Assembly: GCA_026400105.1 (NCBI GenBank)
Contig: JAPLPQ010000023.1
Span: forward strand, 1-60,290
Length of the DNA: 60,290 bases
Direction of reading: 5' to 3'
From: Burkholderiales bacterium
Lineage (GTDB): Bacteria; Pseudomonadota; Gammaproteobacteria; Burkholderiales; Burkholderiaceae_C
The notes under the pieces are model-generated. The model had not been told where the DNA came from and ran no database searches. It worked only from the letters and a program-made list of their open reading frames with translations. This document shows, piece by piece, positions 46,176 to 53,685 of this stretch. The first letter of the stretch is position 1, and the number at the start of each line of letters is the position of its first letter. Position numbers and translations under genes: made by a program.

Positions 46176-47774
46176 ATGACCTCTCCATTGCCCAAGACAA
46201 GCTACGCCCAGGTCCGCCAGGCCCTGCTGGAGCGCGCCGAGATCGCGCTGCTCGACGTGCGCGAAGAAGACCCCTTCGCCCAGGCCCACCCGCTGTTCGC
46301 GGCCAACCTGCCGTTCGGCCGCATCGAGCTCGAGGCCTGGAGCCGCATTCCCCGGCTCGGCACGACCATCGTCCTGTACGACAACGGCGAAGGCCTGGCC
46401 GAGCCGGCCGCGCGCCGGCTGCAGGCGCTGGGCTACCAGCAGGTGTCGCTGCTCGACGGCGGACTGCAAGGCTGGCGCGACGCCGGCGGCGAGCTGTTCA
46501 TCGATGTCAACGTGCCGAGCAAGGCCTTCGGCGAGCTGGTCGAATCCCGGCGCCACACGCCCTCCCTGTCCGCGCAGGAGGTCAAGGCCCTGATCGACCA
46601 GCAGGCCGATCTGGTGGTGCTCGATGCCCGGCGCTTCGACGAATACCAGACCATGAGCATCCCCAGCGGCACCAGCGTGCCCGGCGGCGAACTGGTGCTC
46701 CGGGCGCGCGCGCATGCCCCCGATCCCAGGACCCGCATCATCGTCAACTGCGCGGGGCGCACCCGCAGCATCATCGGCACCCAGTCGCTGGTCAACGCGG
46801 GCATTCCGAATCCGGTCTCGGCACTGCGCAACGGCACCATCGGCTGGACCCTGGCCGGCCAGACCCTGGACCATGGCGCCGATCGTCGCCCGCAAGCCGT
46901 CAGCCCGGAGTTGCAGGCCGAGGCGGCGCTGGGTGCGCGCGCCGTGGCCGACCGGGCCGGCGTGCAGCGCGCCCGCCTGGCCGATCTGGACCGCTTCCTG
47001 ACCGAGCCGGGTCGCACCAGCTACCGCTTCGATGTGCGTACGCCCGAGGAATACAGCGCCGGCCATCTGCCCGGCTTTCGCAGCGCCCCGGGCGGGCAGC
47101 TGGTGCAGGAGACCGATGTGGCGGCTCCGGTGCGCGGCGCGCGCATCGTGCTGGTGGATGACGACGGCGTGCGCGCCAACATGACCGGCTCGTGGCTGGC
47201 CCAGATGGGCTGGGAGGTCTGGGTGCTCGACGCCGTGACCCCGTCCGACTTCAGCGAGACCGGCCAGCCGCTGCCGCGCTATCCGGCACCGACCCGGCCG
47301 GTCGACTGGATCACGCCGGCCAGGCTGGCCGAGCTCCTGGAGCGTGAAGCGCCAGCCACCACCGTGGTGCTGGACTTCACGACCAGCGCCAACCATGTCA
47401 AGCGCCATCTGGCCGGCGCCTGGTTCCTGCTGCGTTCCGACCTGCAGCAGGGCCTGGCCCGCGTGCCCAGGGCCAAGCGTTACGTGCTGACCTGTGGCAG
47501 CAGCCTGCTGGCCAAGTACGCGGTCGAGGAGGTGGCCCTGGCCACCGGGGCCCAGGTGCAGGTGCTGGAAGGCGGCAACCAGGCCTGGGCCGACGCGGGC
47601 CTGCCGGTGGAGCAGGGCGAACGCACCCTGGCCAGCCCGCGCATCGACCGCTACCGCCGCCCCTACGAAGGCACCGACAGCCCGCGCGAAGCCATGCAGG
47701 CCTATCTGGACTGGGAGTTCGGTCTGGTCGAGCAGCTCGGGCGCGATGGCACCCATGGCTTCCATGTGATCTGA
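46176..47774 (+). CDS. Four-domain rhodanese-related sulfurtransferase
   Basis: A 532-aa cytosolic protein made of four rhodanese modules (about 1-110, 125-230, 265-355, 375-490), each with a DGG/LEGG-x-QAW or related C-terminal motif. The active-loop Cys is present in domain 2 (Cys192 in NCAGRTRS) and domain 4 (Cys440 in TCGSSL) but replaced in domain 1 (YDNGEG) and domain 3 (VDDDGV), an alternating inactive-active pattern. It would carry persulfide sulfur from or to the thiol dioxygenase product. Starts 11 bp after the dioxygenase gene. Confidence 0.92.
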   Translation: MTSPLPKTSYAQVRQALLERAEIALLDVREEDPFAQAHPLFAANLPFGRIELEAWSRIPRLGTTIVLYDNGEGLAEPAARRLQALGYQQVSLLDGGLQGWRDAGGELFIDVNVPSKAFGELVESRRHTPSLSAQEVKALIDQQADLVVLDARRFDEYQTMSIPSGTSVPGGELVLRARAHAPDPRTRIIVNCAGRTRSIIGTQSLVNAGIPNPVSALRNGTIGWTLAGQTLDHGADRRPQAVSPELQAEAALGARAVADRAGVQRARLADLDRFLTEPGRTSYRFDVRTPEEYSAGHLPGFRSAPGGQLVQETDVAAPVRGARIVLVDDDGVRANMTGSWLAQMGWEVWVLDAVTPSDFSETGQPLPRYPAPTRPVDWITPARLAELLEREAPATTVVLDFTTSANHVKRHLAGAWFLLRSDLQQGLARVPRAKRYVLTCGSSLLAKYAVEEVALATGAQVQVLEGGNQAWADAGLPVEQGERTLASPRIDRYRRPYEGTDSPREAMQAYLDWEFGLVEQLGRDGTHGFHVI

Positions 47775-47794
47775 AGCGCACACCGCAGCTCGAC

Positions 47795-49384
47795 ATGAGC
47801 GAAACCGTCTCATTGCAGGCCGATGTGCTCGTCATTGGCGGCGGCATGGCCGGCGCCTGGGCGGCGCTCGGTGCTGCCCGCGCGGGTGCCCAGGTGGTGC
47901 TGGTCGACAAGGGCTATTGCGGCACCAGCGGGGTCACGGCCACCGCTGGTCCGGGGCACTGGTGGGTGCCGCCCGAGCAACGCGAGGCGGCGGTGAGCCA
48001 GCGGGCCCGGCTGGGCCTGGGGCTGGCCGAGCCCGGCTGGATGCACCGCATCCTGGACACCACCTGGCGCCATCTGCCGACCATCGGCACGCACTACCGC
48101 TTTGGCGTCGACGCGCAGGGACGCCAGGTCTACCGGGCCTTGCGCGGCCCCGAATACATGCGTGCGCTGCGCGCCCTGGTCGAAGCCGCTGGCGTGCAGC
48201 TGTTCGACCACCACCCGGCGCTGGAGCTGCTGCGACATGCCGATGGCGCTGTCGCCGGTGCCGCTGGCCTGCGACGCCCGGATGGCCAGCCTTGGACGAT
48301 CCGCGCCGGCGCGGTGGTACTGGCCACGGGCGGCTGCGCCTTCCGCTCCAAGTTGCTGGGCGCGGACAACAACACCGGCGACGGCCTGCTCATGGCGGCC
48401 GAGGTCGGGGCCGAGCTCTCGGGCATGGAGTTCAGCAACGCCTACACCGTGGCCCCGATCCGCTCGTCGATGACGCGGGCCATGTCATATGTGTTTGCGC
48501 GCTACTTCGACCAGGCTGGCCGCGAGCTCGACATTCCGCCCGGACCCAACAACACGCGCGAGATCGCGACCGCGCTGCTCAAGGGCCCGGTGTTCTGCTC
48601 GCTCGACCGCATGCCGGACGACCTGCGTCCGCTCCTGACCCGCATCTCGCCCAACGTCATGCTGCCGTTCACCCGGCACGGCATCGACCCGTTTCGCGAC
48701 CGCTTCGAGATCCAGCTGCGCGGCGAAGGCACCGTGCGCGGAATCGGTGGCTTGCGCGTGGCGAGCGCCGACTGCGAGACCAGCGTGCGCAATCTGTTCG
48801 TCGCTGGCGACACCGCGTCGCGTGAGCCCGTGGCCGGCGCCTTGTCCGGCGGCGGCAACGTGAACTCGGCCTGGGCCCTGTCCTCGGGCTTGTGGGCCGG
48901 CGCGGCGGCGGCAAGACGTTCCCAGCAGGCCGGGCAGCGGGCCGAAGGCGCAGCCGAGCGCGCGGGCCAGGCAGGCTTGCGCCCACGCCTGCAGGCCCTC
49001 GGCCTCGATAGCGCGGCCAGCGTGCAACGACTGCAGCGCCCGATGCTCGACCTCGATCTCAACATGTTTCGCGATGCGGCGGCCTTGCAGCGCTCGCTGG
49101 CCGGACTCGATGACGACTGGCAGAGCTGGTGCGATCACGCCCAGGGTCAGGGCATCGGCGTGCTGCGCCAGCGCGAGACCGCCGCCATGCTCGCGACAGC
49201 CCGCTGGTGCACGGCTGCTGCACTCGCCCGCGATGAAAGCCGTGGCATGCACCAGCGCACGGATCGACCCGAAATGCACGCTGGCGCGGCCCACCGGCTG
49301 ACCTTGGGCGGGCTTGATCGGGTCTGGACCCGTCCGCATCCGGTACCAGGCAACGCTGTTGCCGCCACCTCCTTCCCGGCCTGA
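47795..49384 (+). CDS. AprA-like FAD-dependent oxidoreductase (first copy)
   Basis: A 529-aa flavoprotein of the fumarate reductase/adenylylsulfate reductase alpha-subunit superfamily. The FAD-binding Rossmann motif is VLVIGGGMAGAWAALGAAR, followed by DKGYCGTSGVTATAG, VLATGGCAFRSK and a C-terminal FAD segment VRNLFVAGDTASREP. It is followed 9 bp later by a two-cluster ferredoxin, the same gene order as aprA-aprB in reverse sense of subunits' roles (flavin plus iron-sulfur). Shorter than classical AprA (about 640 aa), so not simply a dissimilatory APS reductase. Its second copy at 53686 shares these motifs. Reaction unknown. Confidence 0.82.
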   Translation: MSETVSLQADVLVIGGGMAGAWAALGAARAGAQVVLVDKGYCGTSGVTATAGPGHWWVPPEQREAAVSQRARLGLGLAEPGWMHRILDTTWRHLPTIGTHYRFGVDAQGRQVYRALRGPEYMRALRALVEAAGVQLFDHHPALELLRHADGAVAGAAGLRRPDGQPWTIRAGAVVLATGGCAFRSKLLGADNNTGDGLLMAAEVGAELSGMEFSNAYTVAPIRSSMTRAMSYVFARYFDQAGRELDIPPGPNNTREIATALLKGPVFCSLDRMPDDLRPLLTRISPNVMLPFTRHGIDPFRDRFEIQLRGEGTVRGIGGLRVASADCETSVRNLFVAGDTASREPVAGALSGGGNVNSAWALSSGLWAGAAAARRSQQAGQRAEGAAERAGQAGLRPRLQALGLDSAASVQRLQRPMLDLDLNMFRDAAALQRSLAGLDDDWQSWCDHAQGQGIGVLRQRETAAMLATARWCTAAALARDESRGMHQRTDRPEMHAGAAHRLTLGGLDRVWTRPHPVPGNAVAATSFPA

Positions 49385-49393
49385 TCCTCGACC

Positions 49394-49771
49394 ATGATTG
49401 CCCTTCTTCTTTCTGAGCGCTGCACCGCTTGCCAGCGCTGCGTGACCATCTGCCCGGCGTCGGTATTCGACGCCGGCACGGGGTCCTCACCGCCGCAGAT
49501 CGCGCGCGCCAGCGACTGCCAGACCTGCTTTGCCTGCGAACTCCACTGCGAGGCCGACGCGCTCTATGTGGACCCGGACGTGTACCAGGCGGTCCCGGTG
49601 GACGCGCAGGACCTTGAGGCCCGAGACCTGCTCGGCGTGTACCGACGCGACTCGGGCTGGCATGAGTGGGCGGACGACCCGCATTACGCCAACCTCCACT
49701 GGCGCATGGACGAGGTGTTTGCCAGGGGCCGCCAGATGGCCGAGGCCGACTTGCAGCGCAACAGCCGATAG
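49394..49771 (+). CDS. AprB-like 2x[4Fe-4S] ferredoxin (first copy)
   Basis: A 125-aa ferredoxin with two complete cluster motifs: Cys10-x2-Cys13-x2-Cys16-x3-Cys20-Pro and Cys42-x2-Cys45-x2-Cys48-x3-Cys52. A C-terminal tail of about 60 residues with Trp/Tyr-rich sequence (RRDSGWHEWADDPHYANLHW) may wrap the flavoprotein partner, as AprB does in AprAB. It should shuttle electrons to or from the adjacent FAD protein. Last gene of the plus-strand operon. Confidence 0.9.
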   Translation: MIALLLSERCTACQRCVTICPASVFDAGTGSSPPQIARASDCQTCFACELHCEADALYVDPDVYQAVPVDAQDLEARDLLGVYRRDSGWHEWADDPHYANLHWRMDEVFARGRQMAEADLQRNSR

Positions 49772-49781
49772 GCGAAAAAAA

Positions 49782-49825
49782 GCCCGCTGTTGCGGGCAAC
49801 GGTGCCGTGAGTCTCGCACGGCACC
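49782..49825. terminator. Terminator region between convergent operons
   Basis: GCCCGC-TGTT-GCGGGC (49782-49797) is preceded on the plus strand by A7, so on the minus strand it is followed by T7: an intrinsic terminator for the LLM operon. A second stem GGTGCCGTG/CACGGCACC (49801-49809 with 49817-49825) lies beside it. Confidence 0.8.
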
Positions 49826-49845
49826 GGACAGCCAGCCGGCGCGCG

Positions 49846-51249
49846 TCAGGCTGTCACCGCCCCCCCTGTTTCCACCGCTTCCTCAGCTGGGGTCAAGGCC
49901 TGCTGCGCTGCGGCTTGCGCTGGCGCTGCACGACGTTGTCGGGTGTACCGGTTCTCGGGCACCGGCAGACCCAGGTTGCCGCGGAAGGTATCGGCCTCGT
50001 ACTCGCTGCGCCAGAGGCCACGGGCCTGCAGGATCGGGACCACGAGCTCGGCGAAGTCCTTGAGCGAACTGTTGGGCAGCGCCTCGAAGAAGTTGAAGCC
50101 GTCGGCCGCGCCGTGGTCGAACCAGCGCTCGATCTCGTCGGCCACCTGTTCGGCGCTGCCGACGAAAGTCCGCTTGGGCGCTGCATGCCAATGGGCCACC
50201 TGGCGCAGGGTCCAGCCTTTGTCCCTGGCCACCTGCTTGATGTGGTCGCTGCTGCTTTGCTGGCTGTTGCGTCCGATTTCGCCCAGCTCGGGGAAGGCTT
50301 CGTCCAACGGGTAGACCGAGAAGTCATGGTCGTCGAACGGGCGCGCCAGCGCGGCCAGGGCGTTCTCGATCGGCACCAGGGAAGCGGCTTGCTGGTACTT
50401 GTGTTCCGCCTCCTCGGCGGTCCGGCCCACGATCGGGCGGATGCCGGGCAGCAGCGCGACCTGGTCGGGCTGGCGCCCGGCGGCGGCCACGCGGGCTTTC
50501 ACGTCGCGGTAGTAGGCCTGCGCTTCCTCGATCGTGTCGGCGTGGAAGAAGATGGCATCGGCATGGCCGGCCGCAAACTGCTTGCCGTCCTCCGAGGCAC
50601 CGGCCTGGAAGATCACCGGCTGGCCCTGGCGCGAGCGCGCGATGTTGAGCGGTCCTTCGACCGAGAAGAATTCCCCCTTGTGGTCGAGGCGGTGCAGCTT
50701 GCTCGGGTCGATGAACTGGCCGCTGGCCTTGTCTCGCACCAGCGCGTCATCCTCCCATGAATCCCACAGGCCCTGCACCACCTGCAGGTGCTCGGCCGCC
50801 AGCCGGTAACGCAGGTCGTGCGCGTAATGCTCGCCGCGGCCGTAGTTGCGCGCGCTGCCATCGAGCCATGAGGTGACGACGTTCCAGCCGGCACGGCCGC
50901 CGCTGATATGGTCGAGCGAGGCGAACTGCCGCGCGACGGTATAGGGCTCGCTGTAGCTCGCGGTGACCGTGCCGACCAGACCGATGCGCGAAGTGACCGC
51001 GGCCAGTGCCGACAGGATGGTCAGGGGCTCGAAACGGTTCAGGTAATGCGGGCTGGAGCGTTCGGTGATGTGCACGCTGTCGGCCACGAACAGGAATTCG
51101 AACTTGGCCTGCTCGGCCAGCTGTGCCTGCTCGCGGTAGAAGTTGAAGTTGACGCTGGCGTCGGTGACGGCGGCCTCGTGGCGCCAGTCGCCCCAGCCGG
51201 CGCCCACGCCGTGCAGGACAAAGCCAAAGCGGAGTTTTCGGGTTGACAT
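49846..51249 (-). CDS. LLM flavin-dependent monooxygenase, NtaA/SnaA/DszA family (second copy)
   Basis: A 467-aa luciferase-like enzyme. KLRFGFVLHGVGAGWGDWRH, FASLDHISGGRAGWNVVTS and IFQAGASEDGKQFAAGHAD identify the NtaA/SnaA/DszA family; it is paralogous to the gene at 31798. FMNH2 would come from SsuE or another reductase. Start at MSTRKLRFGF; the 16-codon extension overlaps the upstream gene. Last gene of the operon binding protein - SsuD-like - LLM. Confidence 0.92.
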   Translation of the reverse strand: MSTRKLRFGFVLHGVGAGWGDWRHEAAVTDASVNFNFYREQAQLAEQAKFEFLFVADSVHITERSSPHYLNRFEPLTILSALAAVTSRIGLVGTVTASYSEPYTVARQFASLDHISGGRAGWNVVTSWLDGSARNYGRGEHYAHDLRYRLAAEHLQVVQGLWDSWEDDALVRDKASGQFIDPSKLHRLDHKGEFFSVEGPLNIARSRQGQPVIFQAGASEDGKQFAAGHADAIFFHADTIEEAQAYYRDVKARVAAAGRQPDQVALLPGIRPIVGRTAEEAEHKYQQAASLVPIENALAALARPFDDHDFSVYPLDEAFPELGEIGRNSQQSSSDHIKQVARDKGWTLRQVAHWHAAPKRTFVGSAEQVADEIERWFDHGAADGFNFFEALPNSSLKDFAELVVPILQARGLWRSEYEADTFRGNLGLPVPENRYTRQRRAAPAQAAAQQALTPAEEAVETGGAVTA

Positions 51250-51265
51250 CTCGGTTCTCCTGCTA

Positions 51266-52366
51266 TCAGGCGACGGCGCGCTGTGCGCCGCGCTCAAGTT
51301 CGGCCACCTGCTGGCGTACCAGCGGGATCAGGTTCTGGCCGTAGGCCACCGCGTCCTGCAGCGGATCGAAGCCCCGGAACAGGAAGGTGGTGACGCCCAG
51401 GCGGTAATAGTCGAGCACCGATTCGGCCACCTGCTCGGGCGTGCCCACCAGTCCGGTCGAGTTGCCGGCGGCAGCGGTGACCGCGGCGATCTCGGTCCAC
51501 AGACGCTTGTCCTGCACCCGGGCCTGGCGCGCGATCTCGACCAGGCGGTCGGAGCCGACGTTGATGTTGGCGCCACGGCGCTTGACGAAGTCCGATGCCG
51601 GGTAGCTGGCCTTGGCGCGCTGCAGGATGCGATCGGCGCGGGCCCAGGCCTCGGCCTCGGTGTCGGCCACGATCGGGCGCAGCGACAGGCTGAAGCGGAT
51701 CTTGTCCGCGCGGCCGAACTTGGCGGCCTCGGCGCGCACCGCGGCAATGCGTGCTTTCACCTCCGCCAGCGGTTCGCCCCACATCATGTAGACATCGGCA
51801 TGCTGGGCGGCCACGCGCACCGCGGCCTCCGAGGCGCCCGAGAAGTAGATCGGAATATGCGGCTTTTGCAGCGGGCGCACGGCGGTGTGGTTGCCTTGCA
51901 CGCGGAAATGCTTGCCGCTGTGATCGAACGGACCGCTGCTGGTCCAGACCTGCTTGGCCACCTGCAGGTATTCCTCGGTGCGCTCGTAGCGCTCGTCATG
52001 CGGCAGAAAGTCGCCGTCCCTTTGCAGGTCGCCGCCATCGCCGCCGGTGATCACGTTGACCGATACGCGCCCGCCGCTGAGCTGGTCGAGCGTGGCGAGC
52101 TGACGCGCGGCCAGCGTGGGCGAGGTGAAGCCCGGGCGCTGGGCGATCAGCAGACCCAGCGAGTCTGAAATCCCGGCCGCATAGGCACCGATGGCCAGGG
52201 AGTCGGGCGAGGCGCTGTTGACGGCAATCAGCGCCTTGTCGAAGCCGCCGTATTCCTGGGCGCGAATCGAGGCCTTGATGAAGGCGTTGTCCACCAGCGG
52301 GCCACGCTGGGCCAGCGACTCGCTTTGTTCGCTGGGACCGATAAAGCCAATGAATTCGAGACTCAT
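51266..52366 (-). CDS. SsuD-like LLM alkanesulfonate monooxygenase-family protein
   Basis: A 366-aa luciferase-like monooxygenase. IGFIGPSEQSESL, GLLIAQRPGFTSPTLAARQLATLDQLSGGRVSVNVITGGD-type segments and IPIYFSGASEAAVRVAAQHADVYMMWGEP are those of the SsuD group, which converts alkanesulfonates to aldehyde plus sulfite with FMNH2 and O2. There is no ssuD in the ssuA-C-B-E cluster at the right edge, so this could serve that system. Start at MSLEFIGFIG; the longer frame overlaps the binding-protein gene. Confidence 0.9.
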   Translation of the reverse strand: MSLEFIGFIGPSEQSESLAQRGPLVDNAFIKASIRAQEYGGFDKALIAVNSASPDSLAIGAYAAGISDSLGLLIAQRPGFTSPTLAARQLATLDQLSGGRVSVNVITGGDGGDLQRDGDFLPHDERYERTEEYLQVAKQVWTSSGPFDHSGKHFRVQGNHTAVRPLQKPHIPIYFSGASEAAVRVAAQHADVYMMWGEPLAEVKARIAAVRAEAAKFGRADKIRFSLSLRPIVADTEAEAWARADRILQRAKASYPASDFVKRRGANINVGSDRLVEIARQARVQDKRLWTEIAAVTAAAGNSTGLVGTPEQVAESVLDYYRLGVTTFLFRGFDPLQDAVAYGQNLIPLVRQQVAELERGAQRAVA

Positions 52367-52394
52367 GATTGCATCTCCTGCTTGAAATGGAAAT

Positions 52395-53411
52395 TTATGC
52401 CTGGGAGGCCAGGTAACGGTTGAAGGTCGGGTCCCACAGGGGCGCGACCTTGACCGGAGCGTCGAGCACCCCGATGCTGGCGAACACGTCGGCCACGTTC
52501 TGGTGGCTGGTGATGTCGGCCGCGACGATGGGCTGGATGCGGTCGTCGTGGCTGCGGTTCTGGAATATCGCCAGCAGGGCATCGAGCGGGACCCGGGTTT
52601 CCGCGCTCTGCGCCTTGGCCCAGTCGACCGCGTGCGTCACCGACCAGGCGGTGGCCTTTTGCACCCGCTGCAGCAGGTCGCCCAGCGCGGCGCGGCGCGC
52701 GGCGTCAGTCCAGGAATCCACGTTGCCGTAGACGAGGAAATTGCCCGACAGGTAGCCCTTGGAGGTCTTGATCGCGCGCGCGCCGAACTTGGTGCGCGCG
52801 AGCTGGCCGTTGTAGCCGTAGATGGCCCAGGCATCGAGGTCGCCGCGCGCAAAGGCCGACAGGCCGTCCGAGGGGCTCAGGCTGATCAACTGCACGTCCT
52901 GCAGCGACAGCCCGACCTCGGCCAGCATCCGGTGCAGGTAGTAATGGGTGGTCGTGGCGCGCACATAGCCGACACGCTTGCCCTTGAGGCCCGCGATGTT
53001 CCTGATGGTCGAGTCCTTGGGCACGAAGACCGCCTGGTTGTTGAGGTCGCCCTTGCTGACCGCGATCACGCGCACGCGGCCCGGCGTGCGGGCGGCAAAC
53101 ACGGCCGGGATTTCACTGCCTGAGCCCAGGTCCAGCGCGCCGGCATTGATGGCTTCGATGTGCTGCACCCCGGAGTTGAATTCCTTCCATTCGATCTGAT
53201 AGGGGGTGTTGTCCAGACCGGCGGCTTTCAGCAGCGTGATCCAGCCCCCCTTGTAGGAGGCGACGCGCAAGCTGACCCTGGACAGGTCGGCGGCTGGGAC
53301 GCTCTGGGCCCAGGACGCGGAAATGGGCGCCAAGGCCAGGCCCGCTGCACCGAGAGTCAGCAGTTGTCGGCGGTCGATTCCCGGGCTGGGGGCGGATGTT
53401 TTCTTATTCAT
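52395..53411 (-). CDS. SsuA-family periplasmic binding protein
   Basis: A 338-aa secreted protein with a twin-arginine-like signal (DRRQLLTLGAAGLALAPIS, ending near SWAQ). VASYKGGWITLLKAAGL, YQIEWKEFNSGVQHIEAINAGALDLG and LKGKRVGYVRATTTHYY match SsuA. It has no permease or ATPase beside it and leads the LLM operon, so its ligand must enter by one of the other ABC channels here. Confidence 0.91.
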   Translation of the reverse strand: MNKKTSAPSPGIDRRQLLTLGAAGLALAPISASWAQSVPAADLSRVSLRVASYKGGWITLLKAAGLDNTPYQIEWKEFNSGVQHIEAINAGALDLGSGSEIPAVFAARTPGRVRVIAVSKGDLNNQAVFVPKDSTIRNIAGLKGKRVGYVRATTTHYYLHRMLAEVGLSLQDVQLISLSPSDGLSAFARGDLDAWAIYGYNGQLARTKFGARAIKTSKGYLSGNFLVYGNVDSWTDAARRAALGDLLQRVQKATAWSVTHAVDWAKAQSAETRVPLDALLAIFQNRSHDDRIQPIVAADITSHQNVADVFASIGVLDAPVKVAPLWDPTFNRYLASQA

Positions 53412-53685
53412 GCTGAATTCCTGGGGATCATGGAGGTCATGTCAATTGAGCAAATGGATGAATCTGCAATGACTTTACCGAGATCCAGTTCATCGGGAAA
53501 AGAAGGAATTCAGCTATGAATATGAAGAAACTGGCTTTGCTGCACTCGCCATCCAGTCATGTTCCAGCAGGCAGGCAGCGCCGAACGCCATAGAAATTTT
53601 CGCCATATCGATGGTGAAAAACATTCGTTCGCTGGCTGCGGTTCCATCACTAGGCTTGGTCCTTCCGCAATCGAAGGAAATCGAC
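53412..53685. promoter_or_regulatory. Divergent promoter region with recurring element and inverted repeat
   Basis: On the minus strand CATATTCATAG (53524-53514) precedes TTCCTTCTTTTCCCG (53508-53494), 83 bp before the binding-protein start. Nearer the plus-strand gene an inverted repeat TTTTCGCCAT-ATCG-ATGGTGAAAA (53597-53620, one mismatch) ends 65 bp before its ATG. Confidence 0.6.

Noticed and set aside
47795-49771. Genuine dissimilatory APS reductase AprAB
   Set aside because: The FAD proteins are about 100 aa shorter than classical AprA, and no sat, apr-membrane anchor, qmo, dsr or sox genes accompany them.
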